From assembly GCA_014622685.1 (NCBI GenBank), contig CP061275.1, positions 186,001-250,000 of the forward strand: DNA of 64,000 nucleotides, read 5' to 3'. Each line of letters opens with the position of its first letter. Within the stretch, counting starts at the first letter, position 1. The notes beneath the pieces are model-generated. The model worked only from the letters and a program-made list of their open reading frames with translations. It had not been told where the DNA came from and did no database searches. Position numbers and translations under genes: made by a program. Below, piece after piece: positions 47,442 through 56,310 of the stretch. The DNA is from Buchnera aphidicola (Pentalonia nigronervosa). Lineage in GTDB: Bacteria > Pseudomonadota > Gammaproteobacteria > Enterobacterales > Enterobacteriaceae.

Positions 47442-47773
47442 TGAAAAATAATTTATTTTTCTTATCTAAAAATATATTTAATGATACAATTCAGTCAATG
47501 CACAAAATAAAATTTCAAACACATCATCATTCGAACAAGAATTATTTAAAAATTGCTCAGGAAGTAGAGTCTATATTTATTCAAATGTTATTAAAAAATA
47601 TGAGAAATTCTTTATTAAAAAACGATTTGTTTGACAATAATCAAAGTAGATTATATACAGATGTATTTGATCAAAATCTATCTCAACAAATTGCTAGTAA
47701 AGGATTAGGATTACAAAATGCTATTCTTGCACAATTAGAATTTAATCCAATGCTAGAAAATAACAAAACGTGA
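47441..47773 (+). CDS. flgJ: Rod-cap protein FlgJ, N-terminal domain only
   Basis: The 110-residue product corresponds to the N-terminal rod-capping domain of E. coli FlgJ (313 residues), with IAQEVESIFIQMLLKNMRNS and MLTDMYDQ-like YTDVFDQNLSQQIASKGLGL. The C-terminal peptidoglycan hydrolase domain is completely absent, and the stop is followed within 60 bases by flgK. The ATG overlaps the flgI stop by one base. The rod must cross the wall with help from another hydrolase, or through a thin wall. Confidence 0.93.
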   Translation: MKNNLFFLSKNIFNDTIQSMHKIKFQTHHHSNKNYLKIAQEVESIFIQMLLKNMRNSLLKNDLFDNNQSRLYTDVFDQNLSQQIASKGLGLQNAILAQLEFNPMLENNKT

Positions 47774-47831
47774 TTTATGCGTCTTATAGTAATATATGAT
47801 TATTAAACATATTTTATAAACAGGAAAAAAC

Positions 47832-49457
47832 ATGACCTCTATATTAAATACAGCAATGACTAGTATAAACACAATAAAAACTATCATTGATCAAACTATT
47901 AATAAAACCAATGATCGCAAGTCAAATAATCCTACAACAGATATATCGATAAAAAATACAAAGCAAGATGAAAGTTTAAATACTGCAATAAAAGTTCGAG
48001 AAATATATGAAGATTATAATACATTTATTAATGAAGAAAAAAGAAAGACTAGCGCACAAGTTGTAGGTGAACAAACAACAATTGATCAATTATTAAAATT
48101 AGACGATTTATTTTGCGAAAAATCTAATATTTTTAATGATTTGATTCGTATTTTATATGATAAAATAGAAAACGATATCACTGAAAATGATATAAATGCT
48201 GATAACATCAGTATGAAAAATCAGCTAAAAGAAATTATATTTTCTTTAAAAGATTTTGATATAAGATTACAAAATTTTGAAAAAGATATTAAAGAATCTG
48301 TTATTAAAATTGTTACAAGGGCAAATTTTTTAATTGATCAAATACGAGATATAAATATTGATATACATTATTCTCCGAGTGTACAATTATCTAATATTTT
48401 AATTGAAAAAAGAGATGAACTAGTTGATGAATTAAACGATTTAATTGGTGTAAAAGTTGTTCAAACACATGATAGTTATAAATTGTATTTAAATAACGGC
48501 TTATGCATTATAGATAATGATAAAAAACAAAATTTGATTTCTCTTACTTCACGATCAGATGATCAATATATTAATGTCGGTTATTTTGACAGTCTTGAAA
48601 ATAAAGTTAAAAAAATAGAATATACGATTCCTAATGGTTCTCTAGGAGCTCTTTTAAGATTCCGTCGAGAAGAATTAAACAATGCAAAAAATAAGTTAGG
48701 ACAGTTAACAATCAATTTTACTGATAGTATTAATGGATATCATAATTTAGGTTATAATGCATTCGGCAATACCGGAAAACAGGTTTTTTATATTTTTAAT
48801 CCAGAAATTATTGCCAGTTCCACTAATCAATCTTCTCCATCACTGTCCGCAAACTGGCTTGTTACTAGCAGCGCTAAAGATAGTGATTACATTCTCTATT
48901 TTAAAGATAATACATGGAAAATCACAAGATTATCCGATCATGCCATACTTCGCCCTGATATATATCAAGACAGCAAATACGCGTTTATGATGTTTGATGG
49001 AATTGTGTTTCAATCACATGGTGCTGTTGCTGATGGTGATATTTACATGATTAAACCATTTTCAAAAACATTAAAATATTTAGAATTGTCAAACAATCAA
49101 GATAGTGATTTATTAAAAATTGCATCACAAGACGATGACGACCAAATAAGTGAAAATGAAGCTAGAATCATAGCACATTTAAATCACGGTGTGTTAATTA
49201 ATGATGAAGGAACTATTCAACAAGCATATAAAAAATTTCATAAATCCATACTTGATAAATCTAATGCCATTGAAGAAAAATTACCTTTTAAAAAAAATAT
49301 GATTGAAATATTGCGAAATAAAAAAATATCTATGTCTGATAGCATTGAGAAAAACTATCAAGATGTGAATTATCAACAAGAATGCTATCTTGCGAGCGTT
49401 AAGGTATTACAAGTAGCAGAAAAAATTTTTAATGAAATTGTTGAATGTTATAGCTAA
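47832..49457 (+). CDS. flgK: Hook-associated protein FlgK (diverged)
   Basis: HAP1, the first hook-filament junction ring. The 541-residue protein (547 in E. coli) aligns over its length (SILNTAMTSINTIKT, LIEKRDELVDELNDLIGVKV, GSLGALLRFRREELNNAKNK, CYLASVKVLQVAEKIFNEIV). However, the N-terminal ANN..GY-type motif of axial proteins, SNNISSYNVAGY in E. coli, is replaced by an unrelated INKTNDRKSNNPTTD. No flgL follows. A function other than filament joining, such as capping the hook, is possible. CAGGAA lies upstream of the ATG, and the stop abuts a 98-base palindrome. Confidence 0.93.
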   Translation: MTSILNTAMTSINTIKTIIDQTINKTNDRKSNNPTTDISIKNTKQDESLNTAIKVREIYEDYNTFINEEKRKTSAQVVGEQTTIDQLLKLDDLFCEKSNIFNDLIRILYDKIENDITENDINADNISMKNQLKEIIFSLKDFDIRLQNFEKDIKESVIKIVTRANFLIDQIRDINIDIHYSPSVQLSNILIEKRDELVDELNDLIGVKVVQTHDSYKLYLNNGLCIIDNDKKQNLISLTSRSDDQYINVGYFDSLENKVKKIEYTIPNGSLGALLRFRREELNNAKNKLGQLTINFTDSINGYHNLGYNAFGNTGKQVFYIFNPEIIASSTNQSSPSLSANWLVTSSAKDSDYILYFKDNTWKITRLSDHAILRPDIYQDSKYAFMMFDGIVFQSHGAVADGDIYMIKPFSKTLKYLELSNNQDSDLLKIASQDDDDQISENEARIIAHLNHGVLINDEGTIQQAYKKFHKSILDKSNAIEEKLPFKKNMIEILRNKKISMSDSIEKNYQDVNYQQECYLASVKVLQVAEKIFNEIVECYS

Positions 49458-49555
49458 TTTTCTCAATAACCTTTTAAAACCTATAAAAAATAAAAACTTA
49501 CTTATTCCTAAGTAAGTTTTTATTTTTTATAGGTTTTAAAAGGTTATTGAGAAAA
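49458..49555. repeat. Perfect 47-bp-arm inverted repeat, likely bidirectional terminator
   Basis: The left arm (49458-49504, beginning TTTTCTCAATAACCTTTTAA) is exactly complementary to the right arm (49509-49555, ending in GGTTATTGAGAAAA) over all 47 positions, with a 4-base loop TTCC. The left arm starts at the base after the flgK TAA. The right arm ends 73 bases from the rne stop on the opposite strand, so the two genes converge on the element. The RNA from either side would fold into the same very long stem with internal T-rich runs. It may act as a bidirectional terminator or as a 3' end protector. It is much longer than the other hairpins in the window (8-17 bp arms). Confidence 0.9.
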
Positions 49556-49628
49556 CAATACAGTAATTTATTTTATTTAATGTAAAAATGCGTATATTTA
49601 TCTTGATTTTTAAAATAAAATAATAATT

Positions 49629-52496
49629 TTATTTCAGATTTGAGATAGGAAAATGAGAAAAATTAGTTGCAGAATGCGCTCCTGCAGCATTATTTTTTTT
49701 TATATTAGATGTGAAAACAAATTTTTTAGAATGAACAAGAAATTTAGTCCGATTAAAAATAATATTATTAGAAATTTTAGTTACAGGAGCGCTTGATTGA
49801 TTGTTTTTAATTAATTTTTTTTCTAAACAATTCAAAAGAAATGCTTGATTTCTTAAAATAAAAATATTTTGTTTTGCGCATTTAAATGCATACTGATAGT
49901 GAATAATTTTTAAAATATATTTTTTGTGTTTCAAAATATACTTTTCTAAAATCACATTATAATCAAAAACATAAGAAATATTTTTTATATACATTGATTT
50001 ATTTTTCAACAACAAGTTTTTATTTTTTCTTATTTGAAATTGCTTCCTTTGATAAATAATATTAATTTTTTTTTTATTAAAAAAATGACACTTCTCTAAT
50101 TGCATGAATAGCTCATCTAAGAATATTATTTTAACTTCAAAAAATTCTAATTCTAATAAAACAATTGAAAATGTGATTAATTCTGAAAATCGATTAACAT
50201 GAAATTTAAAAATTATTTTTTTTAAATTATACGACGAAAAATTATCACAATCATTACATACTTTATTTGAAAATATTTGGTTTATAAAAAAATCTTTTAT
50301 GCTATATACATTAGTTTTGAATTTTTTTTTTCTTTTATAAATTAGAAAATTGTAATTAATATATTGTGTTTTATTGTTTATGTTTAGTGTCTTTAAAGTA
50401 CATTTACGCAATAAATACTGTTCTGCATATCGTAAAAATCGTTTTTTATTCTCATGGAATGTCATATAATTGAAACATATAGATGAATAACAATTTTGTT
50501 CTTTTAATATTAAATATAAATATTTTAAAAAAAAATATTTAATATATGTATGTAAAAAAACTAATTGATAATTTTTAAAAATATTGAATAATAATGTTTC
50601 ATTATCATACTTACTTAAAGAAAATACATTTTTTTTTAAATGAATCTTTTTGATTTTTAAATCATTGATTTTTTTTTTAAATTTTATATTTTTTTTATCA
50701 CGAAAAATATTTCTTTTAAAAACATCAATTTTACAAAATATATTTTTAACGAAAAAAAATTTTTTTATACCAATAATGATTTTTAATACATTATCACTAA
50801 TATTTGATAATATTGTTGTGAGAATATTATAAAAATTATTTTTTTTAAAAATATTGTCTTGTTGTTGATGTTTTTTTATAATATTTAAATTAGAATAAAT
50901 AAAATTGTTTAAATGTAATTTTTTTCTTTTCTTTTTTTCTAGTCGCTGTTCTTTGCTAAAATTATGCACTTTGCTTTTTGAGATCTTAGATAAACAATAA
51001 CTAATTGTATGAAACGCCTCATTTTTTCTTATGCGTGAAATAGAATATTGCGGAGTTTTCATATTTTTATTTGGAATAATGATAGTTTTTCCACCAGATT
51101 GACGTTTTTCAATCGCGTTTACTGCTTCTCTTTTTTCATTCAATAAATAACAAGCAATTTCTATAGGTACAATAACATGCACTTCATGTGTATTTTCTTT
51201 TAGCGCCTCTTCTTCTATTAAGCGTAAAATTGATAAAGATAATGATTCGTTATCCCGAATGGTTCCCGATCCTGAACATCTTGGACATACATGATAACTA
51301 GATTCCCTCAAAGAAGAATTTAATCTTTGTCGAGACATTTCCAATAATCCAAACCGAGAAATATGACCAATTTGAATACGAGCTCTATCTAAACGCGAAA
51401 TTTCACGTAATCTATACTCAATTGCACGTTGATGGCTAATAGGTATCATGTCTATAAAATCAATAACAATTAAACCACCTACATCTCTTAATCGCAATTG
51501 ACGAGAAATTTCATCAACGGCTTCAAGATTAGTATTAAATGCAGTTGATTCAATATCTGATCCACGCGTCGAACGAGAAGAATTAATATCGATAGCAGTT
51601 AAAGCTTCTGTGCTGTCTAACATAATTGAACCACCAGACGGTAAACGCACTTTTCTTTGAAAAGCCGAACTAATCTGTGTTTCTATTTGAAAATAACTGA
51701 ACAAGGGTATCGTTCCATTATATAACTTGATTTTATTAACAAAATCCGGACGACCTAAAAATGCAATGTGCTCACGCGCAAAATCTAGCATAGCAGGATT
51801 GTCAATTAATATTTCCCCAATATCTTGACTTAAATAATCTCGAAACGCTCTTACAATTACATTACTTTCTTGATAGATCAAAAACGGTGCAGATCGATTT
51901 TTTGCTGTTTTTTGTATTATATTCCAATGCTGCAATCTCAATGATAAATCTGATTGTAAAGATGTAATAGACTGACCTAATCCAGCCGTTCGAACAATGA
52001 CGCCCATATTTTTAGGAATATTTAAAGACGATAATATTTTTTTTAATTCTATTCTATCATTTCCTTCAATTCTTTTTGAAATCCCAATAGATTTAGGATT
52101 ATTAGGCATAAGAACCAAATAACTGCCAGCTAAACTTATAAAAGTAGTCAAAGCTGCACCTTTAGTGCCGCGTTCTTCTTTACTAATCTGCACAATAATT
52201 TCTTGACCTTCTCTTAATACACTTTGAATATTTAAATTCGATATGTTTATACAATCAATTAAAAAATAATGATTAGATATTTCTTTAAATGGTAAAAAAC
52301 CGTGTTTTTCTGCTCCATATTCCACAAAAGCTGCTTCTAAACTTGGTTCAATTCGAGTAATTTTCCCTTTATATATATTCGATTTTTTTTGCTCAGATCT
52401 TAAATTTTCTATATCAAGATCATATAAACGCTGACCATCAACAAGAGCGACACGCAATTCTTCCTGTTGAGTTGCATTAATTAACATTCTTTTCAT
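49629..52496 (-). CDS. rne: Ribonuclease E
   Basis: Endonuclease that starts mRNA decay and matures rRNA and tRNA. Start at ATG 52494-52496 (MKRMLINATQQEELRVALVD, as in E. coli), although the frame opens 14 codons earlier; the protein has 955 residues (1061 in E. coli). The catalytic half, about residues 1-510, is highly conserved: S1 domain, IVIDFIDMIP metal site, Zn-link CPRCSGSG. The C-terminal scaffold is unlike E. coli, very rich in Lys, Asn, Phe and Ile rather than Pro/Glu/Arg. It nevertheless ends with APVTKISNN and NAAGAHSATNFSHF, which match the E. coli tail that binds PNPase. Confidence 0.96.
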   Translation of the reverse strand: MKRMLINATQQEELRVALVDGQRLYDLDIENLRSEQKKSNIYKGKITRIEPSLEAAFVEYGAEKHGFLPFKEISNHYFLIDCINISNLNIQSVLREGQEIIVQISKEERGTKGAALTTFISLAGSYLVLMPNNPKSIGISKRIEGNDRIELKKILSSLNIPKNMGVIVRTAGLGQSITSLQSDLSLRLQHWNIIQKTAKNRSAPFLIYQESNVIVRAFRDYLSQDIGEILIDNPAMLDFAREHIAFLGRPDFVNKIKLYNGTIPLFSYFQIETQISSAFQRKVRLPSGGSIMLDSTEALTAIDINSSRSTRGSDIESTAFNTNLEAVDEISRQLRLRDVGGLIVIDFIDMIPISHQRAIEYRLREISRLDRARIQIGHISRFGLLEMSRQRLNSSLRESSYHVCPRCSGSGTIRDNESLSLSILRLIEEEALKENTHEVHVIVPIEIACYLLNEKREAVNAIEKRQSGGKTIIIPNKNMKTPQYSISRIRKNEAFHTISYCLSKISKSKVHNFSKEQRLEKKKRKKLHLNNFIYSNLNIIKKHQQQDNIFKKNNFYNILTTILSNISDNVLKIIIGIKKFFFVKNIFCKIDVFKRNIFRDKKNIKFKKKINDLKIKKIHLKKNVFSLSKYDNETLLFNIFKNYQLVFLHTYIKYFFLKYLYLILKEQNCYSSICFNYMTFHENKKRFLRYAEQYLLRKCTLKTLNINNKTQYINYNFLIYKRKKKFKTNVYSIKDFFINQIFSNKVCNDCDNFSSYNLKKIIFKFHVNRFSELITFSIVLLELEFFEVKIIFLDELFMQLEKCHFFNKKKINIIYQRKQFQIRKNKNLLLKNKSMYIKNISYVFDYNVILEKYILKHKKYILKIIHYQYAFKCAKQNIFILRNQAFLLNCLEKKLIKNNQSSAPVTKISNNIIFNRTKFLVHSKKFVFTSNIKKNNAAGAHSATNFSHFPISNLK

Positions 52497-52870
52497 TATA
52501 ACGTTTTCTCGCTTATTTTTATAAATAAGTAAACACATCTACAGAAAATATAAAATAATAAAAAACAAATCTTTATAATGTAATTGTACATTTTATTAAA
52601 ATATTTATAAAAATAAGTTTTTTTAAAAAATCAAATTAAATTACTCTCAACAAAAAAATAAATTTTACTCTACATATAAAAAATATTGAAATTATTAAAA
52701 ATATTTCATTAAAATGAATAAACATAAAATGAAAAATTTTTATTTAGAAAAAATATAAAAATTTTTGCATATGATTTAACATAAAAAAATACTTTTTTAA
52801 CAATAATATCAATATATTTGCAAAAAAAATACTTTACAATAAACAAAAAATAAAAAATTTAAAAATAGAG
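52497..52870. other. 374-bp divergent region rne/rluC
   Basis: rne and rluC diverge here as in E. coli, so both promoters and the rne leader must lie within it. In E. coli the rne leader is long and mediates autoregulation. The sequence here is nearly all A and T, and I could not recognise the E. coli leader hairpins or a clear promoter. Confidence 0.4.
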
Positions 52871-53824
52871 ATGTTTTCAATGATATACAAAACACTGCCC
52901 AAATCTATTTTACATATAACACAAGATATGATAAATCAAAGAATAGATAATTTTATGCATAAGAAATTTAAAAATGCTCCTAAAAATATGATTTATCGAA
53001 TTATAAGGACAGGAAAGGTACGCGTTAACAAAAAAAAAATAGCACCGTTTTATAAACTCAAAATTGGCGATATATTAAATATTCCCCCAATACAAGTTCC
53101 TTATAAAAAAAGAAATATTTTTATTTTAGAAAGAACTAAGAATATATTATTAAATCACGTTTTATACGAAGATGAATCTTTATTAATTGTTAATAAACCA
53201 TCAGGAATAGCAGTACATGGAGGCAGTGGGTTAAAATTTGGAATTATAGAATTTTTTAGACAGTGCTATCCAAAAAACCGATTTCTTGAACTCGTGCATA
53301 GAATCGATCGTGAAACGTCTGGAATAGTAATGATCGCAAAAAAACGTCTTGCTTTGATATCATTACACGAACAATTTCGAAAAAATAATATACAAAAAAA
53401 ATATATAGCCTTAGTACACGGATTATGGCCATTAAATATTAAAAAAATTTCTCAACCGATAAAAAAAAAACTGTTTAATAATCAAAAACAAAAAGTGTTT
53501 ATTGCACAAACAGGAAAATTCGCAGAAACTTATTTTAAAATTAACAAACAATATTCTAGAACCACGCTATTAGATATCTTTCCAAAAACAGGTCGTACAC
53601 ATCAAATTCGAGTGCATACTTCACATATAGGGCATCCAATATTATTTGATACCCGTTACGGACAGCATGATCTAGATAATAATATAAACAACAAAATAAA
53701 GATAAATAGAATGTTATTACATGCTTCCGAAATTCATTTTACACATCCTCAAAATGCAAAAAAAATAAAAATAACTGCCCCATTAGAGATAAAATTTCAA
53801 AAATATTTGAATGCTATGATATAA
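52871..53824 (+). CDS. rluC: 23S rRNA pseudouridine synthase RluC
   Basis: Makes pseudouridine at positions 955, 2504 and 2580 of 23S rRNA in E. coli. The 317-residue protein (319 in E. coli) has an N-terminal S4 domain (about 20-80, IYRIIRTGKVRVNKKKI), the catalytic Asp in ELVHRIDRETSG (RLD in E. coli, RID here) and TGRTHQIRVHTSHIGHPILF. GIAVHGGSGLKFG is typical of RluC. AGAG precedes the ATG. It diverges from rne as in E. coli. Confidence 0.95.
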   Translation: MFSMIYKTLPKSILHITQDMINQRIDNFMHKKFKNAPKNMIYRIIRTGKVRVNKKKIAPFYKLKIGDILNIPPIQVPYKKRNIFILERTKNILLNHVLYEDESLLIVNKPSGIAVHGGSGLKFGIIEFFRQCYPKNRFLELVHRIDRETSGIVMIAKKRLALISLHEQFRKNNIQKKYIALVHGLWPLNIKKISQPIKKKLFNNQKQKVFIAQTGKFAETYFKINKQYSRTTLLDIFPKTGRTHQIRVHTSHIGHPILFDTRYGQHDLDNNINNKIKINRMLLHASEIHFTHPQNAKKIKITAPLEIKFQKYLNAMI

Positions 53825-53938
53825 TTTTTATATAAATTGTATTTTATATTCACATTTAAAATATCAAAATTATTTTTAAAACCTTTTAATAAATCAATAT
53901 ATTATTTATTATTTAAAAATTTTAAGAGACATAAAAAT

Positions 53939-54103
53939 ATGGCAGTTCAAAAGAATAAACCTACTCGTTCTAAAAGAGGTATGAGACGTTCACATCACGC
54001 TGTAATAGAGTCAGCTATTTCTATAGATAAATTTTCTGGCGAAACACATATTCGACACCATATTACTTGCAACGGATATTATAAAGGACAGAAAGTTATA
54101 TAA
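53939..54103 (+). CDS. rpmF: 50S ribosomal protein L32
   Basis: Small 50S protein. An open frame extends upstream, but ATG 53939 gives MAVQKNKPTRSKRGMRRSHH, matching E. coli L32, and a 54-residue protein (57 in E. coli, three C-terminal residues missing). The gene yceD, which lies upstream of rpmF in E. coli, is absent. It is followed by a hairpin and then by fabD; plsX and fabH, which separate rpmF and fabD in E. coli, are missing. Confidence 0.95.
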   Translation: MAVQKNKPTRSKRGMRRSHHAVIESAISIDKFSGETHIRHHITCNGYYKGQKVI

Positions 54104-54116
54104 AAAATAAAAAATG

Positions 54117-54140
54117 ATAGTGCTTGTTTAAAAGCACTAT
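54117..54140 (+). terminator. rpmF 3' hairpin
   Basis: ATAGTGCTT (54117-54125) and AAGCACTAT (54132-54140) form a perfect 9-bp stem with a 6-base loop, starting 14 bases after the rpmF stop and 42 bases before fabD. It is a terminator or attenuator that may lower read-through into fabD. The T-run is weak. Confidence 0.5.
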
Positions 54141-54182
54141 ATTAAACATATTAGATAAACTTTTATAAGGAATAAAATAACT

Positions 54183-55127
54183 ATGTTTGCAATGTTATTT
54201 CCCGGACAAGGATCGCAATACGTAGGAATGTTATCTTCTTTTTTTAAACACGATCACGTTTTTCGACAAACATTTGATGAAGCATCACAAAACATTCATA
54301 TTGACTTATTTAAAATCATACAAGAAGGGCCAAAAAAAAAATTAGCAATCAGCAAATATACACAACCAGCAATATTAACATCATCTGTTGCAATTTATCG
54401 CTATTGGTCAAAATTGTGTATTAAATCACCGAAATACATGTCTGGACACAGTTTAGGAGAATATTCTGCATTAGTTTGCGCAAATTCTATAAAATTTTCT
54501 GATGCATTAAAAATTGTTTTTTTACGTGGCAAATTAATGCAAAAAGTTGCTCAAAATCGATCCTCTTTAATGCATGCTGTCATTGGAACAAACAAAGAAA
54601 TTATCAAAACTGCTTGTAAAGATTTAAAAAAAAATGAAATTGTATCTATTGCTAGCATTAATGCAAAAAATCAAATTGTATTATCTGGTGATTATCATGC
54701 TGTCAATCGAGTTAGCGCATACTGCAAACAACGTGGAGCTAAAAATATAATTGATATTAATCTTAAGATACCTGCACATTGTAACATACTAAAACCCGCT
54801 TCTCAAAAACTAAAAATATTACTCAAAAATATTAACGTTAAAAAACCAAAAATTCCAGTTATTAATAATGTTGACGTAAAATCTGAAATGTGCAGTCATA
54901 AAATAAAAAATGCGTTAATTAGACAAATGTATAATACTGTACGTTGGAAGGAAATTATAGATTTTATAACATTTAAAAAAGTATCTATAATGTTAGAAAT
55001 TGGACCAAATAAAATATTAACTAATCTAAACAAAATGAAAAAAAATATTATATCATGCAATACCAGTAACTTAAAAAACTTTTTAATAGCGCTAAATACA
55101 ATTAATACAAAAAAAAATGAATACTAA
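54183..55127 (+). CDS. fabD: Malonyl-CoA-ACP transacylase
   Basis: Loads malonyl groups onto ACP for fatty acid synthesis. The 314-residue protein (309 in E. coli) has the N-terminal LFPGQGSQYVGML, the active-site Ser in SGHSLGEYSALV and EIGPNKIL toward the C-terminus. AAGGAA lies upstream of the ATG. It overlaps fabG by 11 bases, indicating tight coupling. plsX and fabH, which precede fabD in E. coli, are not here, so chain initiation must rely on genes outside the window or on another route. Confidence 0.95.
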   Translation: MFAMLFPGQGSQYVGMLSSFFKHDHVFRQTFDEASQNIHIDLFKIIQEGPKKKLAISKYTQPAILTSSVAIYRYWSKLCIKSPKYMSGHSLGEYSALVCANSIKFSDALKIVFLRGKLMQKVAQNRSSLMHAVIGTNKEIIKTACKDLKKNEIVSIASINAKNQIVLSGDYHAVNRVSAYCKQRGAKNIIDINLKIPAHCNILKPASQKLKILLKNINVKKPKIPVINNVDVKSEMCSHKIKNALIRQMYNTVRWKEIIDFITFKKVSIMLEIGPNKILTNLNKMKKNIISCNTSNLKNFLIALNTINTKKNEY

Positions 55128-55851
55128 TCAAATAACTGCGTTAGTCACAGGCGCAAATCGAGGCATTGGAAAAGGAATAGCACAAAAATTATCAAATCAT
55201 GGCATTCAGGTGATTGGTACATCAACTACTCAACACGGAGTAAACATTATTGACAATTATTTAAAAAAAACAGGATTTGGTTGTATCTTGAACATAAAAA
55301 ACGTTCGTTCAATAAAAAATACAATAAAAATGCTTCATAAACGCAATTGTTCAATTGATATTTTAATTAATAACGCAGGTATAAAAGAAGATAACTTGTT
55401 AGTAAAAATGACCAATCAACAATGGGAAAACGTTATACAAATTAATTTAACATCAATATTTTATCTAACAAAATATATTATTCGATCTATGATTAAAAAA
55501 AGAAATGGGCGTATTATTACAATTAGTTCTGTTATTGCACATACAGGAAATATAGGACAAACAAACTATAGCGCTTCGAAATCTGGTCTTATTGGATTTC
55601 ATAAATCATTAGCATTAGAAGTAGCTGCAAAAGGCATTACTGTTAATATCATTTCACCAGGTCTAATAAAAACACATTTGACAGAAACATTAAATCCAAT
55701 ACAATATCAAACACATTTATCTAATATTCCTATGAAACGATTAGGAACAATTGAAGAAATCGCTAACGCAGTTATGTTTTTAATTTCTACAGGAGCATCA
55801 TATATCACTGGTCATACATTGCATGTAAATGGTGGTATGTATATGACATGA
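55117..55851 (+). CDS. fabG: 3-oxoacyl-ACP reductase
   Basis: NADPH-dependent short-chain dehydrogenase of the fatty acid elongation cycle. The 244-residue protein (244 in E. coli) has the cofactor motif TGANRGIGKGIA, NNAGI, the catalytic Ser in ISSVI, the Tyr-Lys pair in NYSASKSGL and ISPGLIKT. The ATG lies inside the fabD 3' end, so translation is likely coupled. acpP follows after 90 bases. Confidence 0.96.
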   Translation: MNTNQITALVTGANRGIGKGIAQKLSNHGIQVIGTSTTQHGVNIIDNYLKKTGFGCILNIKNVRSIKNTIKMLHKRNCSIDILINNAGIKEDNLLVKMTNQQWENVIQINLTSIFYLTKYIIRSMIKKRNGRIITISSVIAHTGNIGQTNYSASKSGLIGFHKSLALEVAAKGITVNIISPGLIKTHLTETLNPIQYQTHLSNIPMKRLGTIEEIANAVMFLISTGASYITGHTLHVNGGMYMT

Positions 55852-55941
55852 TGTGAATTACATTATATTAATTTAATTATTTTAATTTTATAATATTAAT
55901 AAAATATCATTATTTTTAACTAATTTTACGAGATTTATAAC

Positions 55942-56181
55942 ATGAACAATATTGAAAACCGTATTAAAAACGTTGTTTCTAAAATATTAAATATTACAAC
56001 AGAAAACATTTTTAATCATTCTTTATTTATGCAAGATCTTGGTGCTGACTCACTTGATATAGTGGAACTCATAATGGCCCTTGAAGAAGAATTTGATGTT
56101 GAAATTTCAGACGCAGAATCTGAAAAAATTAATACTATACAACATGCAATTGATTATATTAAACGTCGTCATAATTGTTAG
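55942..56181 (+). CDS. acpP: Acyl carrier protein
   Basis: Carries growing acyl chains on a phosphopantetheine arm. The 79-residue protein (78 in E. coli) has the attachment Ser in LGADSLDIVELIMALEEEFD and the acidic helix II. The start is AT-rich and somewhat diverged (MNNIENRIKNVVSKIL), while the centre is nearly invariant. In E. coli fabF, pabC and yceG lie between acpP and tmk. All are absent, and only about 130 bases separate acpP from tmk here. Confidence 0.96.
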   Translation: MNNIENRIKNVVSKILNITTENIFNHSLFMQDLGADSLDIVELIMALEEEFDVEISDAESEKINTIQHAIDYIKRRHNC

Positions 56182-56310
56182 TTTAATACTTAAACATCAC
56201 AATAATAATATTTTTTTACGATTCAATATTTTACATATGTTAAATTATTGTTTCATAAAAATAATTTTTAAAGATCTAATTAAATCATTTGAATATTTTA
56301 AAAATAAATA

